Below are positions 42,376-51,070 of a stretch of DNA of 64,000 bases, in pieces. Positions within the stretch are counted from its first letter, which is position 1; each line of letters opens with the position of its first letter. Position numbers and translations under genes: made by a program. Below the pieces are notes generated by a model that was given only the letters and a program-made list of their open reading frames with translations, did not search any database and had not been told where the DNA came from. Source of the DNA: Cyanobacteria bacterium SBLK (GTDB taxonomy: Bacteria; Cyanobacteriota; Cyanobacteriia; Cyanobacteriales; Spirulinaceae); NCBI GenBank assembly GCA_017746715.1, contig JAGHZQ010000083.1:1-64000 (forward strand), read 5' to 3'.

Positions 42376-43800
42376 ATGGAAAGATCGTCTGACATTCTAA
42401 AAATAAAACTCGAACAAGCCGATCGCGAACTTTATCAAAAATATGCTCCTCTTCTGGTTGTCAATCCAGATTTGAATCGAAAATTAGTAAGTTTTCAGGG
42501 CAATAAACACGAGAGCGAGTCTCGTTGGTGTAAATATAAGGAAGGTTTCTCTAGCACTCTCGTTCGCTACATTTTTGATAATACGGGAATTCAATCGGGG
42601 CGAGTGCTCGATCCTTTTTCTGGCTCGGGAACGACTTTATTTACGGCCTGCGATCGCGGGATTGATAGCGTGGGTATCGAACTTTTACCCAGTAGCGCAG
42701 AAATGATTGAAGTCCGTCAATTTCTGCGAACTTCTCACCGAGAAGAAATTACAAAAAAACTACGAGATTTTAAGAATAGCCGCATTTGGGAACAATCTGG
42801 CGATCGTATATCGTTTCATTATCTCAAAATTACTCAAAATGCGTTTCCTGTGGAAACAAAACAGGCTTTAGAGCGTTATTTATATGAAATCTCAGTCTTA
42901 AGCGATCGCAATTTAAGTCGCGTTCTCAGATTCGTTCTCCTTTGTATTTTAGAGTCAATTAGCTATACTCGCAAAGATGGCCAATATTTGCGTTGGGATT
43001 GGCGATCGGGTCGGAATGTGAGAAAAACAAAATTTGACAAAGGTAAAATTTTGGGTTTTACAGAAGCGATCGATCGCAAAATTGAGGAGATTTACAGCGA
43101 TCTGCTTGAGAAAAATGGTAGGTCTTTTGCTGATGAGATCGAAGCCTATAAACCCGGAAATTTACAACTTTTAAAAGGTTCTTGTTTGGATATATTTCCC
43201 GCTCTTGAAAGTTCTTCATTTGATGGCTTAGTAACATCACCTCCTTATTGTAATCGTTATGACTATACGAGAACTTATGCCCTCGAACTCAATTTATTGG
43301 GATTAGGAGAAGAAGATATTAAAAATTTACGGCAAACCATGTTAAGTTGTACGGTCGAAAATCGAGAAAAAGAGAATTTAAACCATAAAAATTCTGAATA
43401 CGAACGAGCAATTTTATCATGGCAATCTCATCCTCTTCTTAATCTTATTTTTGAATATTTAGAACAATGCCGCGAAGAAAAAAAACTTAATAATACTGGA
43501 ATTCCTCGCATGGTACAAAACTATTTTAAAGAAATGGTAATGATAATCTTTACAGCCTTTCGAATTCTCAAGCAAAATGCGCCTTTTGTTATGGTGAATG
43601 ATAATGTTCGCTATCAAGGCGTTCATATCCCAGTCGATCTGATTCTTTCCGATTTTGCAAAAGATGCAGGGTTAGAAATTGAAAAAATCTGGGTTTTACC
43701 TCGAGGAAAAGGCAATAGTTCGCAACAAATGGGAAGGCACGGTCGCGAAGAAATCCGCAAAAGTGTTTATGTTTGGAGAAAGTTAGCTATTCAAGAATAA
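42376..43800 (+). CDS. solitary DNA methyltransferase (amino-methylase type)
   Basis: 474 residues from ATG 42376. Motif I GRVLDPFSGSGTTLFTACDRGIDSVGIELLP (about 76-105) and the catalytic TSPPYCNRYDYTRTYALELNLLG (motif IV SPPY) mark an N6-adenine or N4-cytosine methyltransferase with the beta-class order reversed. The recognition sequence cannot be read from the protein. No restriction enzyme gene is adjacent (neighbours are an MFS transporter and a subtilase), so it is likely an orphan. HIP1 sites are frequent in this genome, and cyanobacterial orphan methylases often modify such palindromes; a link is only a possibility. Confidence 0.85.
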   Translation: MERSSDILKIKLEQADRELYQKYAPLLVVNPDLNRKLVSFQGNKHESESRWCKYKEGFSSTLVRYIFDNTGIQSGRVLDPFSGSGTTLFTACDRGIDSVGIELLPSSAEMIEVRQFLRTSHREEITKKLRDFKNSRIWEQSGDRISFHYLKITQNAFPVETKQALERYLYEISVLSDRNLSRVLRFVLLCILESISYTRKDGQYLRWDWRSGRNVRKTKFDKGKILGFTEAIDRKIEEIYSDLLEKNGRSFADEIEAYKPGNLQLLKGSCLDIFPALESSSFDGLVTSPPYCNRYDYTRTYALELNLLGLGEEDIKNLRQTMLSCTVENREKENLNHKNSEYERAILSWQSHPLLNLIFEYLEQCREEKKLNNTGIPRMVQNYFKEMVMIIFTAFRILKQNAPFVMVNDNVRYQGVHIPVDLILSDFAKDAGLEIEKIWVLPRGKGNSSQQMGRHGREEIRKSVYVWRKLAIQE

Positions 43801-43903
43801 AGCGATCGAACAATTTTGCTAGAACATGAAGAGTTGCGATCGCACTCTACATAAATAATGACTACCCATTCGAGAATTTTTATTATTCCAGTAAAAGAAA
43901 AAA

Positions 43904-46048
43904 CTAGATTCTTAAAATTAACTCCCACTCCTCCAATTTTCCGCGATCGCCCACGGCAAAATCGGTGATTTTTAACTGCCACGTCCCCGCACAAGGACGA
44001 TTTTTCAGTTTCTTGAATAACGGAGTTGTCTGCAAAGAATAGGTTTTCTGTAAAACCGTTTGCGAACCCAAAGTGCGATTTTGCAATAAAATTTCCTCTC
44101 CCGTAGGCGCAAGCAAACTCACTTCAATATCGCCTAAAAAACCGTGATTCAAATTGACCTTAACTTGAATATCTTTGATATTGCCTGTTTCTCGAATGCT
44201 AATTTTGCTGGTTACGCCTCGGGAATTATTGTCAGCGATGGTTAAATCTCTAGTATTTTTCTCTCGCAGGGTACGGGGAATGCTGCCGCCAGAACCGGAT
44301 CCCGACCCAGAATCCGACCCCGATCCGGAGCCAGAACCCGAATTCGAGCCACCCGATCGCCGCTTCGCCTCCTGTACTGCTTGATACGCATTTACCTTGC
44401 CATAACCGAACCATTGAGAATGCCCATTGCGATCGTAAGTTCCCAACTGCAAACCCAACTGAGGATCGCGATCGCGATCGACAATCTTATCCGCCGTCTG
44501 TTGCAAAATCTCCTTCACTTCCCGCGCCGTTAAATCCGGATTTGCTGACAGTACCAACCCCGCAACCCCGGCAACCACCGGACAAGCGCTAGACGTGCCG
44601 CCAAAATCTCGCGTAAAATTCCCCGGATCGTAACCGAGATTTCCCATAATATCCGTAGTAAAAATTCCCAATCCCGGTAAATACGTCTGTAAAGGCGGTG
44701 CGGTTTGAATAAAGCCCGTCTGTTGAAACCACATCCCCGGCGGTGCATTATTACTGGGGGCGCAGACGGAAATATGTTTCCCCCAATTGCTGTAAGCTGA
44801 CTTTTTCCCCAAACTGCTGCAAGCAGATACCGTAACGACATCGGGATGCGCCGCAAATCCGCTCAACCATTCCGTCGGACCGTTCAATAAGTTACCCTGC
44901 CAGCCCCGTTCGTATACCGTCCCCTGTACCGGACGATTGGCATTGCCCGCCGCAAAAACAATAACGCAGCCCTTACCCCTGCGCCCTCGGGTGGCAGCGC
45001 GAGTAATTGCCGCCTTTTGCCGCATGGAGAGGGGAAAATACACCGTCGCCGCCCCCCAACTGCAAGACATGACGCTTGCCCCCTTTTGCACGACCCAATC
45101 GAACAACTGTTCGATGGAATTATCGTCTAGATAGCCCGTCGTCCGCAGGGGCATCAACGCGCAACCCGGAGCCACTCCCACGACCCCCTGACCGTTTTCC
45201 TCCGCCACCGCTACCCCCGCACAAGCCGTCCCGTGGCTTTCCTGAGAGTTATCGGGTTGAGGAGAAAAATCGCGATTTTTAAAGTCCCGAGGGGAGACGA
45301 CTTTCCCCTGCCCTTGAAAATCCGGGTGGCGAACGTCGATCGCATCGTCTGCGACTGCGACGATAACCGATCGCGACCCCCGAGTAATATCCCATGCCTT
45401 TTCGGCATCTACGTGAGAATTTCCCGACAGCTGATTTCCCGGTCGGTGATAGAGATACCATTGCTGGCGGTAAAAATCATCCCTCGGGGTATAAAATGAC
45501 TCTCCTCGCACGAGAATATTGGCCTCTGCGAGGAGAACGCGATCGCTGGCCGCGAGGCGGTTGGCGAGCTTAATCGGATTCTCCCGAGATTGGGGGGTGA
45601 GGCGATAGATAAAGGCATCGGCGATCCCATCGAGGCTATCGAGGAGTTGCAAATTAAAATGGTCGGCGATCGCTTCTCTTTCCTCCTCCGCCATGCCATC
45701 CAAAAATTGTATCGTTAACTCATCGGTCAAATAGACGAGGGTTTCCGGATTTTTTTCCAACTGGTAAACGTGACTGGCAAAAGCCACCAAATCCAACCGC
45801 CGCGCCATTGACATCACCCGTTCGAGGGCATCGGCTTCCACTAATATTTCAATTAACTGACTTTCCGGCAGGGCATTATAGCGCAATAGACCCAACTCGG
45901 GGGGAAGCTCCACATCGGGGGAGACGAGGCGCAGGGTCAAGCGATCGCCCACCTTCAATAAATTCAATTCTTCCCCGCCCCGTTGCAAAATCAAACCCAC
46001 TCGATTTTCCGGAACTTCGAGTTTGTTGAATGCCGCGTTATCTGCCAT
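43904..46048 (-). CDS. subtilisin-like serine protease with C-terminal P domain, no signal peptide
   Basis: 714 residues. The N-terminal ~190 residues are a propeptide-like region. The S8 domain carries the triad Asp234 (VAVADDAID), His272 (SHGTACAG) and Ser486 (GGTSSACP), and the oxyanion Asn369. A Gly-Ser linker spans about 564-589. A proprotein-convertase P domain ends the protein (about 591-714: IRETGNIKDIQVKVNLNHGFLGDIEVSLLAPTGEEILLQ..LKITDFAVGDRGKLEEWEL). No export signal precedes the first domain, so it may act inside the cell, like calcium-dependent proteases of cyanobacteria. The ATG is at 46048, divergent from the next gene. Confidence 0.92.
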   Translation of the reverse strand: MADNAAFNKLEVPENRVGLILQRGGEELNLLKVGDRLTLRLVSPDVELPPELGLLRYNALPESQLIEILVEADALERVMSMARRLDLVAFASHVYQLEKNPETLVYLTDELTIQFLDGMAEEEREAIADHFNLQLLDSLDGIADAFIYRLTPQSRENPIKLANRLAASDRVLLAEANILVRGESFYTPRDDFYRQQWYLYHRPGNQLSGNSHVDAEKAWDITRGSRSVIVAVADDAIDVRHPDFQGQGKVVSPRDFKNRDFSPQPDNSQESHGTACAGVAVAEENGQGVVGVAPGCALMPLRTTGYLDDNSIEQLFDWVVQKGASVMSCSWGAATVYFPLSMRQKAAITRAATRGRRGKGCVIVFAAGNANRPVQGTVYERGWQGNLLNGPTEWLSGFAAHPDVVTVSACSSLGKKSAYSNWGKHISVCAPSNNAPPGMWFQQTGFIQTAPPLQTYLPGLGIFTTDIMGNLGYDPGNFTRDFGGTSSACPVVAGVAGLVLSANPDLTAREVKEILQQTADKIVDRDRDPQLGLQLGTYDRNGHSQWFGYGKVNAYQAVQEAKRRSGGSNSGSGSGSGSDSGSGSGSGGSIPRTLREKNTRDLTIADNNSRGVTSKISIRETGNIKDIQVKVNLNHGFLGDIEVSLLAPTGEEILLQNRTLGSQTVLQKTYSLQTTPLFKKLKNRPCAGTWQLKITDFAVGDRGKLEEWELILRI

Positions 46049-46164
46049 AAGTTGCCCCCTCTGTGGAATGTTGCGTCGTTTTCGCGCGATCGATGGTAAT
46101 ATTGCTCAATGTTTGCCTAATATTTATTTATATCAATCGCGGCCTTTGCCCTCTGGATGACTCT

Positions 46165-47196
46165 ATGCTATTTTCTCATACCCGCTTTTCCCCTCGTCAG
46201 CGCTTAAAGTTATTGAGTGTTTGTTTATTATGCCTCGCACCGATCGCATTCTGGAGCGAACCCGTCCGAGGGCAAATTCCCGTTGAAGCCTTTGAAGACT
46301 CTCCCGAATCTTCTTTTATTCCCCAAGAAAACCAGCCCTTCCCGGCAACTGACAGCTTGCTCAGTTTGTCAGGGGGTCAGCGCCTTTTAGAAGAAGCCAG
46401 TTTTGCCGTCGATGCAGGCGATTACGGGCTTGCTTCCCAGAAATTGCAAGAAGCCAGACAAGTTTTTAACCAACTCTCTAATTTTTACCAGCAATTGGCG
46501 GGCAGTTTTTCTGGGATTGATGGCAGTATTGCCGAACAACAGCGAAAACAGGCTTTAGAAACCGCACAACTGCGCGATCGCGCCACCTATCAATTGGCCT
46601 TGGTGCATCGGGCGCAAAATCAACCAGAATTATCAGTCCCTTTATTAGTGCAGATCGTGCGCTCTCAAAACCCCACGACAGATTTAGGCAAACGCGCTTA
46701 CGAGCAATTGGCAGAGTTAGGATTTGAAGAAACTCAAGACGGTTCGGAAGATTTTCGCCCCTTGCAACAACCCAATAGTATCCTTAGCTTATCCGGTGGC
46801 AAGCGTTTCATTGAAGAAGCCGAAGCCGCCGTAGAAGTCCAAAATTACGATCTTGCCGCCCAAAAACTTCAAGAAGCACGACAAATTTTCAACCAACTCT
46901 CTAATTTTTACCAGCAATTGGCGGGCAGTTTTGCGGGCATTAACAGCCGCACGGCAGAAGAACAGCGAGTGAATGCCCTAGAAGCCGCTCAATTGCGGGA
47001 CGATGCCACCTATCAATTGGCCTTGGTGCATCGGGCGCAAAATCAGCCGGAATTGTCCGTGCCTCTATTGGTGCAGATCGTGCGCTCTCAAAACCCAACG
47101 ACCAATTTAGGACAGCGTGCCTATCAGCAGCTTTTAGAACTCGGTTTTGTCAATATGCCTTTTCCCAGCCCGAGCGAAAATACCAGCAGCAATTAA
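46165..47196 (+). CDS. exported protein with two duplicated helical domains
   Basis: About 343 residues from the ATG at 46165; the longer frame adds 34 residues ahead of the signal. The signal peptide (QRLKLLSVCLLCLAPIAFW) is followed by two ~125-residue copies that share long exact runs (LQEARQxFNQLSNFYQQLAGSF, LRDxATYQLALVHRAQNQPELSVPLLVQIVRSQNPTT). They are helical with TPR-like turns. The role is unknown: perhaps a periplasmic or surface scaffold. The copies differ mainly at their starts. Confidence 0.75.
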   Translation: MLFSHTRFSPRQRLKLLSVCLLCLAPIAFWSEPVRGQIPVEAFEDSPESSFIPQENQPFPATDSLLSLSGGQRLLEEASFAVDAGDYGLASQKLQEARQVFNQLSNFYQQLAGSFSGIDGSIAEQQRKQALETAQLRDRATYQLALVHRAQNQPELSVPLLVQIVRSQNPTTDLGKRAYEQLAELGFEETQDGSEDFRPLQQPNSILSLSGGKRFIEEAEAAVEVQNYDLAAQKLQEARQIFNQLSNFYQQLAGSFAGINSRTAEEQRVNALEAAQLRDDATYQLALVHRAQNQPELSVPLLVQIVRSQNPTTNLGQRAYQQLLELGFVNMPFPSPSENTSSN

Positions 47197-47400
47197 TCAG
47201 TTACCAGCGATACCCCGAGCTTGCCAAAGGGTCACCAGTCACCAGTGATGCACTGAGGTCGCCGAACCCAGTTGCCAAAGCGTCACTACTTCCGACTTCT
47301 CCAGTTATCTATCTCTAGAGGGATTCCCTTGAGGGAGTGGCATGAGACTGGGAAGACTCGATAAAATACGATCGCTATCAATGTGATTATGGGAGGTTTG

Positions 47401-47661
47401 ATGGTTAGCCTAGCTGAGGTTGAAAATACCATTAAAGAACATTTACCCGACGCTCGGGTGAAAGTCGAAGATTTGACGGGAGGTGGCGATCACCTACAGG
47501 CAACGGTAATTTCAGAATTGTTTGCCGGGAAAACGCGAGTCAAACAGCACCAACTGGTTTATGGTGCCTTGAAGGAGGAACTGGCATCAGAAGCCATTCA
47601 CGCCCTCGCCCTCAAAACCTATACCCCCGAAACATGGGAAGCAACGGGGCAATCTTTGTAA
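47401..47661 (+). CDS. bolA: BolA/IbaG-family protein
   Basis: 86 residues from ATG 47401, preceded by GGGAGG 6 bases before it. The signature ARVKVEDLTGGGDHLQATVISELFAGKTRVKQHQLVYGALKEEL contains the conserved His (QHQ) used in iron-sulfur cluster sharing. BolA proteins form [2Fe-2S] complexes with CGFS glutaredoxins, and that partner gene lies 60 bp downstream. Regulation of iron-sulfur trafficking is the likely role. Confidence 0.92.
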   Translation: MVSLAEVENTIKEHLPDARVKVEDLTGGGDHLQATVISELFAGKTRVKQHQLVYGALKEELASEAIHALALKTYTPETWEATGQSL

Positions 47662-47721
47662 TCTGCCTCAAAATTCTTTTTCGGTATCTTTATCCAATTC
47701 TAAAACCTTAAGGAGTTATCT

Positions 47722-48069
47722 ATGACACCCGAACTGACACCCGAACTGACACCCGAACTTAAAGAGCGCATTGCTGGAATTATTAAAAAAGACAAAATTG
47801 TTGTCTTTATGAAAGGGTCGAAATTAATGCCCCAATGCGGTTTTTCTAACAACGTCGTGCAAATTTTCAATACCATCGGCAAACCCTACAGCACCTTTGA
47901 CGTACTTCAGGATCCCGAGATTCGTCAAGGGATTAAAAAATATTCCGATTGGGATACCATTCCGCAAATTTATATCAATGGTGAATTTGTGGGCGGATCT
48001 GATATCGCGATCGAACTCTACCAAAATGGCGAACTTCAGCAAATGGTTGAAGTGGCTTTAGCTTCGTAA
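47722..48069 (+). CDS. grxD: CGFS-type monothiol glutaredoxin (Grx4 family)
   Basis: 115 residues. MPQCGFSNNVVQI carries the single-Cys CGFS motif; WDTIPQIYINGEFVGGSDI holds the cis-Pro and glutathione contacts. It carries [2Fe-2S] clusters rather than reducing disulfides. The N-terminus has a triple TPEL encoded by a 12-bp repeat (ACACCCGAACTG), which is uncommon. AAGGAG precedes the ATG. It probably forms a BolA-Grx complex with the product of the gene before it. Confidence 0.93.
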   Translation: MTPELTPELTPELKERIAGIIKKDKIVVFMKGSKLMPQCGFSNNVVQIFNTIGKPYSTFDVLQDPEIRQGIKKYSDWDTIPQIYINGEFVGGSDIAIELYQNGELQQMVEVALAS

Positions 48070-48076
48070 TCATTGA

Positions 48077-48117
48077 GTGATGGGTAACGAGCGATCGACA
48101 ATCTTGTTACCCATCAC
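48077..48117. terminator. 12-bp perfect hairpin between convergent genes
   Basis: GTGATGGGTAAC (48077-48088) and GTTACCCATCAC (48106-48117) around a 17-base loop. It lies just after the glutaredoxin gene and before the end of the convergent DUF6761 gene. There is no T-run, so termination by this hairpin alone is uncertain. Confidence 0.55.
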
Positions 48118-48147
48118 CCAAAGCGCGATCGCCTCCTTAATAATAAC

Positions 48148-48402
48148 TTAATAATAATCTGCCTCAACTTCGGGCTGAGGCAGAGCTAATTCAAAATTAG
48201 AAGGATCCCGCAAGAAACGGAAGGCTTCCTCTTCCAAACGATGAATGAGATAAGGTTCGAGCGCATTACTATGACGAAGGGCGGCGATGTATCCATCCAT
48301 ATAGATTTGCAACTCGCTAAAGCGGTTTCCTCTTTGCCAAGATTCCACCAAAGCATCGGTAAGTCTTTGATAGTAGCGAATGCACAGTGGGTTGGTTAGC
48401 AT
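48148..48402 (-). CDS. DUF6761-family small protein
   Basis: 84 residues from the ATG at 48402; 26 extra residues in the longer open frame have no family support. The stretch IRYYQRLTDALVESWQRGNRF and RHSNALEPYLIHRLEEEAFRFLRDPSNFE match a small cyanobacteria-specific family of unknown function that I know as DUF6761. It is soluble and helical. No ribosome-binding site is obvious. Confidence 0.8.
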   Translation of the reverse strand: MLTNPLCIRYYQRLTDALVESWQRGNRFSELQIYMDGYIAALRHSNALEPYLIHRLEEEAFRFLRDPSNFELALPQPEVEADYY

Positions 48403-48702
48403 AATTTTAAACTGAATTCGACAAGGAGCACGAACGAAGGAGTCTGTAGAAAGGAGACTGAAAGGGCGGGATCCAGACAAACAAAGAAGGATCGCACCGA
48501 AAACTATTTTTTAAAACGAGGATTCAATCAATTTATTGCTTCTATATTTTTTAGTTTATCTCAAACTTCGCGTTTGTGCTTTAGCTTTTGGGGGGAATTA
48601 CCGCAAAATCAACTAAATTTGCTAGAGTATCAGGGATAACAACAATTTAATGTTAATTTTGGTAAAGTCACCGACATAACTTGCAAGGGGAATAAAGCTA
48701 AG
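48403..48702. other. intergenic region before the response-regulator gene
   Basis: About 300 bp that must hold the divergent promoters of the DUF6761 and OmpR-type genes. It contains AT-rich stretches (atttttttagtttatctc, tgctagagtatcagg) but no clear -35/-10 pair or palindrome I would call. No short gene is supported. Confidence 0.5.
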
Positions 48703-49476
48703 GTGGGTTCGGTTCAAATTTTAATTATCCAAGGGAATCCTCACTTGCGATCGCTATTGGGATGGCATCTACAACAAGCTGGCTACATCTGTCAGCAGGC
48801 CGATACTATCGAGCGCGCTCGGGGGATTCTCGCTCACCGTCAGCCTCCTCTCGTGGTGCTCGATTCGGATTTGCCCGACGGAGATGGGATTGAGTTATGT
48901 CGCTGGTTGTATCGGCAAAAACAGTCTCTAATTTTAGTGTTGTCGGCGCGAACCAATCAAAGCGATATTGTGGCAGGACTAGAAGCGGGTGCCGATGATT
49001 ATTTAAAGAAGCCTTTTGGCATGCAAGAATTATTAGCGCGGGTCGAAGCACTTTTGCGACGCTTGCGAGTGACGAGCGCCCCGCTTTATTTGAATTATGG
49101 AGATTTGAGAATCGACTTGGTACAGCGCCGCGTGCGCCTGCAAGGATCTTATATCGATTTAACGCCACAAGAATTTAGCTTGCTTTACGTTCTCGCTCAA
49201 GCGGAAGGGACTCCCTTAAGTCGTTCGGAGTTACTCAATCGCGCCTGGCCCGACGCGATCGATAATCCTCGCACGATCGATACCCACGTGTTATCTTTGC
49301 GGAAAAAGTTAGATACAGAACCCGAGCGACCCAGTTTAATCCAAACCGTGCGGAATGTGGGTTATCGCTTCAATCCCGAGTCCCTCGAAGGTCGTAACGA
49401 GAAATCGATGCCTTCCCCCGAAGCACTGCAACGATTGGAAGCCGGTCCGAGGGTGGCGATCGCGTCGAATAAGTAA
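48703..49476 (+). CDS. OmpR-family DNA-binding regulator with an atypical receiver
   Basis: 257 residues. The C-terminal winged helix is intact (IDLTPQEFSLLYVLAQAEGTPLSRSELLNRAWP..RTIDTHVLSLRKKLDTEPERPSLIQTVRNVGYRF). The receiver keeps its central Asp (LVVLDSDLPDGDG), Ser/Thr (LSART) and Lys (LKKPF), but the acidic pair that binds magnesium is replaced: where DDD is expected it reads IIQGNP. Phosphorylation may therefore be weak or absent. It starts with GTG at 48703. There is no histidine kinase gene nearby. I do not name the gene. Confidence 0.85.
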   Translation: MGSVQILIIQGNPHLRSLLGWHLQQAGYICQQADTIERARGILAHRQPPLVVLDSDLPDGDGIELCRWLYRQKQSLILVLSARTNQSDIVAGLEAGADDYLKKPFGMQELLARVEALLRRLRVTSAPLYLNYGDLRIDLVQRRVRLQGSYIDLTPQEFSLLYVLAQAEGTPLSRSELLNRAWPDAIDNPRTIDTHVLSLRKKLDTEPERPSLIQTVRNVGYRFNPESLEGRNEKSMPSPEALQRLEAGPRVAIASNK

Positions 49477-49547
49477 AGGATAAGCAATAAAGGGTAAGGT
49501 GTAGGGTGTAGGCATTAGGGACCTATTCCCCATGAGGAGAGTTGACT

Positions 49548-50738
49548 TTGCAGAGAACTATTGCTGAAATTAACGATAAAATTCTTGCCTCAAAAGTGGT
49601 GGTTTGGACGGTAGAAGAATTAAAGCACCGCGTGGCAGATACAAGCATCTCTCGAGTGGCGAAAACGGTAGATGTCATTACCACCGGGACTTTTGAGCCA
49701 ATGGAGTCTACCGGTGCCATTCTCAATCTCGGCCACACGGATCCCCCCATTAAAATTCGTCAGTGTTGGTTGGATGGAGTTCCAGCTTATGCGGGTTTGG
49801 GTGCAGTAGACCTGTACTTGGGAGCAACGATGATGGCAGATTATGGCGAGGGGGACACGGAACGAATAACGGGAAACCCTTCTCCCATACATGGAGGCGG
49901 TCATGTTATCGAAGACCTCATTGCCGGAAAAACCGTGCAGTTGCGGGCAACAGGACAGGTGACGGATTGTTACCCTCGAGGGTCTTGGGAAAGTACGATT
50001 AATAAAAATACAATTAACCAATTCTATTTATTTAATCCTCGCAATCTCTATCAAAATTTTATTGTGGGCGTGAATGGCGGAGATCGCGTTCTCTATACTT
50101 ATCTCGGTCCGTTGCACCCTCAATTTGGCAATGCCGTTTATGCCAATCCGGGGGCAATTTCTCCGCTGTTTAACGATCCGGATTTACAAACCATCGGTAT
50201 TGGGACGAAGATTTTTTTAGGTGGTGGAGTGGGTTACATTACATGGGAAGGAACGCAACATTTTCCCCTACAAAAACGTTTGGAAAATCGCACTCCCATC
50301 GGACCCGCCAGTACTTTAGCTGCCATTGGGGATGCCAAGCAAATGAATCCTAAATGGGTGCGAGGGTGTTATTTCCAAAACTACGGACCTGCGATCGTTT
50401 TGGGAATTGGCATTCCCATTCCGGTTTTAAATGAAGAAATTGTCGCCCGATGTGCGGTGCGGGATGAGGAAATTATTGCCCCGGTTGTCGATTTTTCCAT
50501 TCCTCGCCGAGTGCGCCCCACCTTTGGCTCTGTTACTTATGCCCAACTCAAAAGCGGTCGCATTACCCTACAAGGACAAATCGTCCGCACGGCCCCCCTT
50601 GCCAGCATTCATCGGTCTCGTCAGGTGGCGGAAGAATTAAAACAATGGATCGAAACGGGTCAATTTACCCTTGTAGAACCTATTGCCCCTTTGCCGAGCG
50701 ATCGCATTTTCTTATCCCAAGATCCGGCGCTTTCTTAG
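49548..50738 (+). CDS. homocysteine biosynthesis (HcyBio, DUF39) protein
   Basis: About 396 residues. INDKILASKVVVWTVEELKHRV, VDVITTGTFEPMESTGAILNLGHTDPPIKIRQCWLDGVPAYAGLGAVDLYLGA and ITWEGTQHF are diagnostic for the DUF39/HcyBio family. That family helps make homocysteine from aspartate semialdehyde and sulfide in some anaerobes; its role in oxygenic cyanobacteria is unsettled. GAGGAG at 49534-49539 fits a TTG start at 49548 better than the TTG at 49542. It follows the regulator by about 70 bp. Confidence 0.9.
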   Translation: MQRTIAEINDKILASKVVVWTVEELKHRVADTSISRVAKTVDVITTGTFEPMESTGAILNLGHTDPPIKIRQCWLDGVPAYAGLGAVDLYLGATMMADYGEGDTERITGNPSPIHGGGHVIEDLIAGKTVQLRATGQVTDCYPRGSWESTINKNTINQFYLFNPRNLYQNFIVGVNGGDRVLYTYLGPLHPQFGNAVYANPGAISPLFNDPDLQTIGIGTKIFLGGGVGYITWEGTQHFPLQKRLENRTPIGPASTLAAIGDAKQMNPKWVRGCYFQNYGPAIVLGIGIPIPVLNEEIVARCAVRDEEIIAPVVDFSIPRRVRPTFGSVTYAQLKSGRITLQGQIVRTAPLASIHRSRQVAEELKQWIETGQFTLVEPIAPLPSDRIFLSQDPALS

Positions 50739-51070
50739 CAGGTTCTCGTTGGATTGCGATCGCAATTTTAGGTTATGTTGAAAAAAGCGATCGCCGGGTA
50801 GTGCCTCATCTTTTAATTGAGAATCGGACAGAACGATAGTAACTGTTAAATTCTGCTCGGACATCTTGGATTTTTTCCAATTTTAGTGGCATCTATTATA
50901 AATGCTTTTCTCTAAGATGAGGAGGTTTTCCAAGATGTTCTGTAGAGATAAGGTATACCTTGTCTCGACTAGATTGACAACCCATTGGCAATTTTGACTT
51001 TTCCCCTTTTCCAAAGTCGGGCATAATTGAAAAAATGGATACAAATTGTAGAGAGCGAGTCGAAAACAGA
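50739..51070. other. intergenic region with a palindrome before trpS
   Basis: A 12-bp perfect palindrome, AAGGTATACCTT (50950-50961), extends with one mismatch to 18 bp (GATAAGG..CCTTGTC) and lies about 110 bp before the trpS ATG. No tRNA-like or T-box-like structure is recognised. The rest is AT-rich with no gene. Confidence 0.5.
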
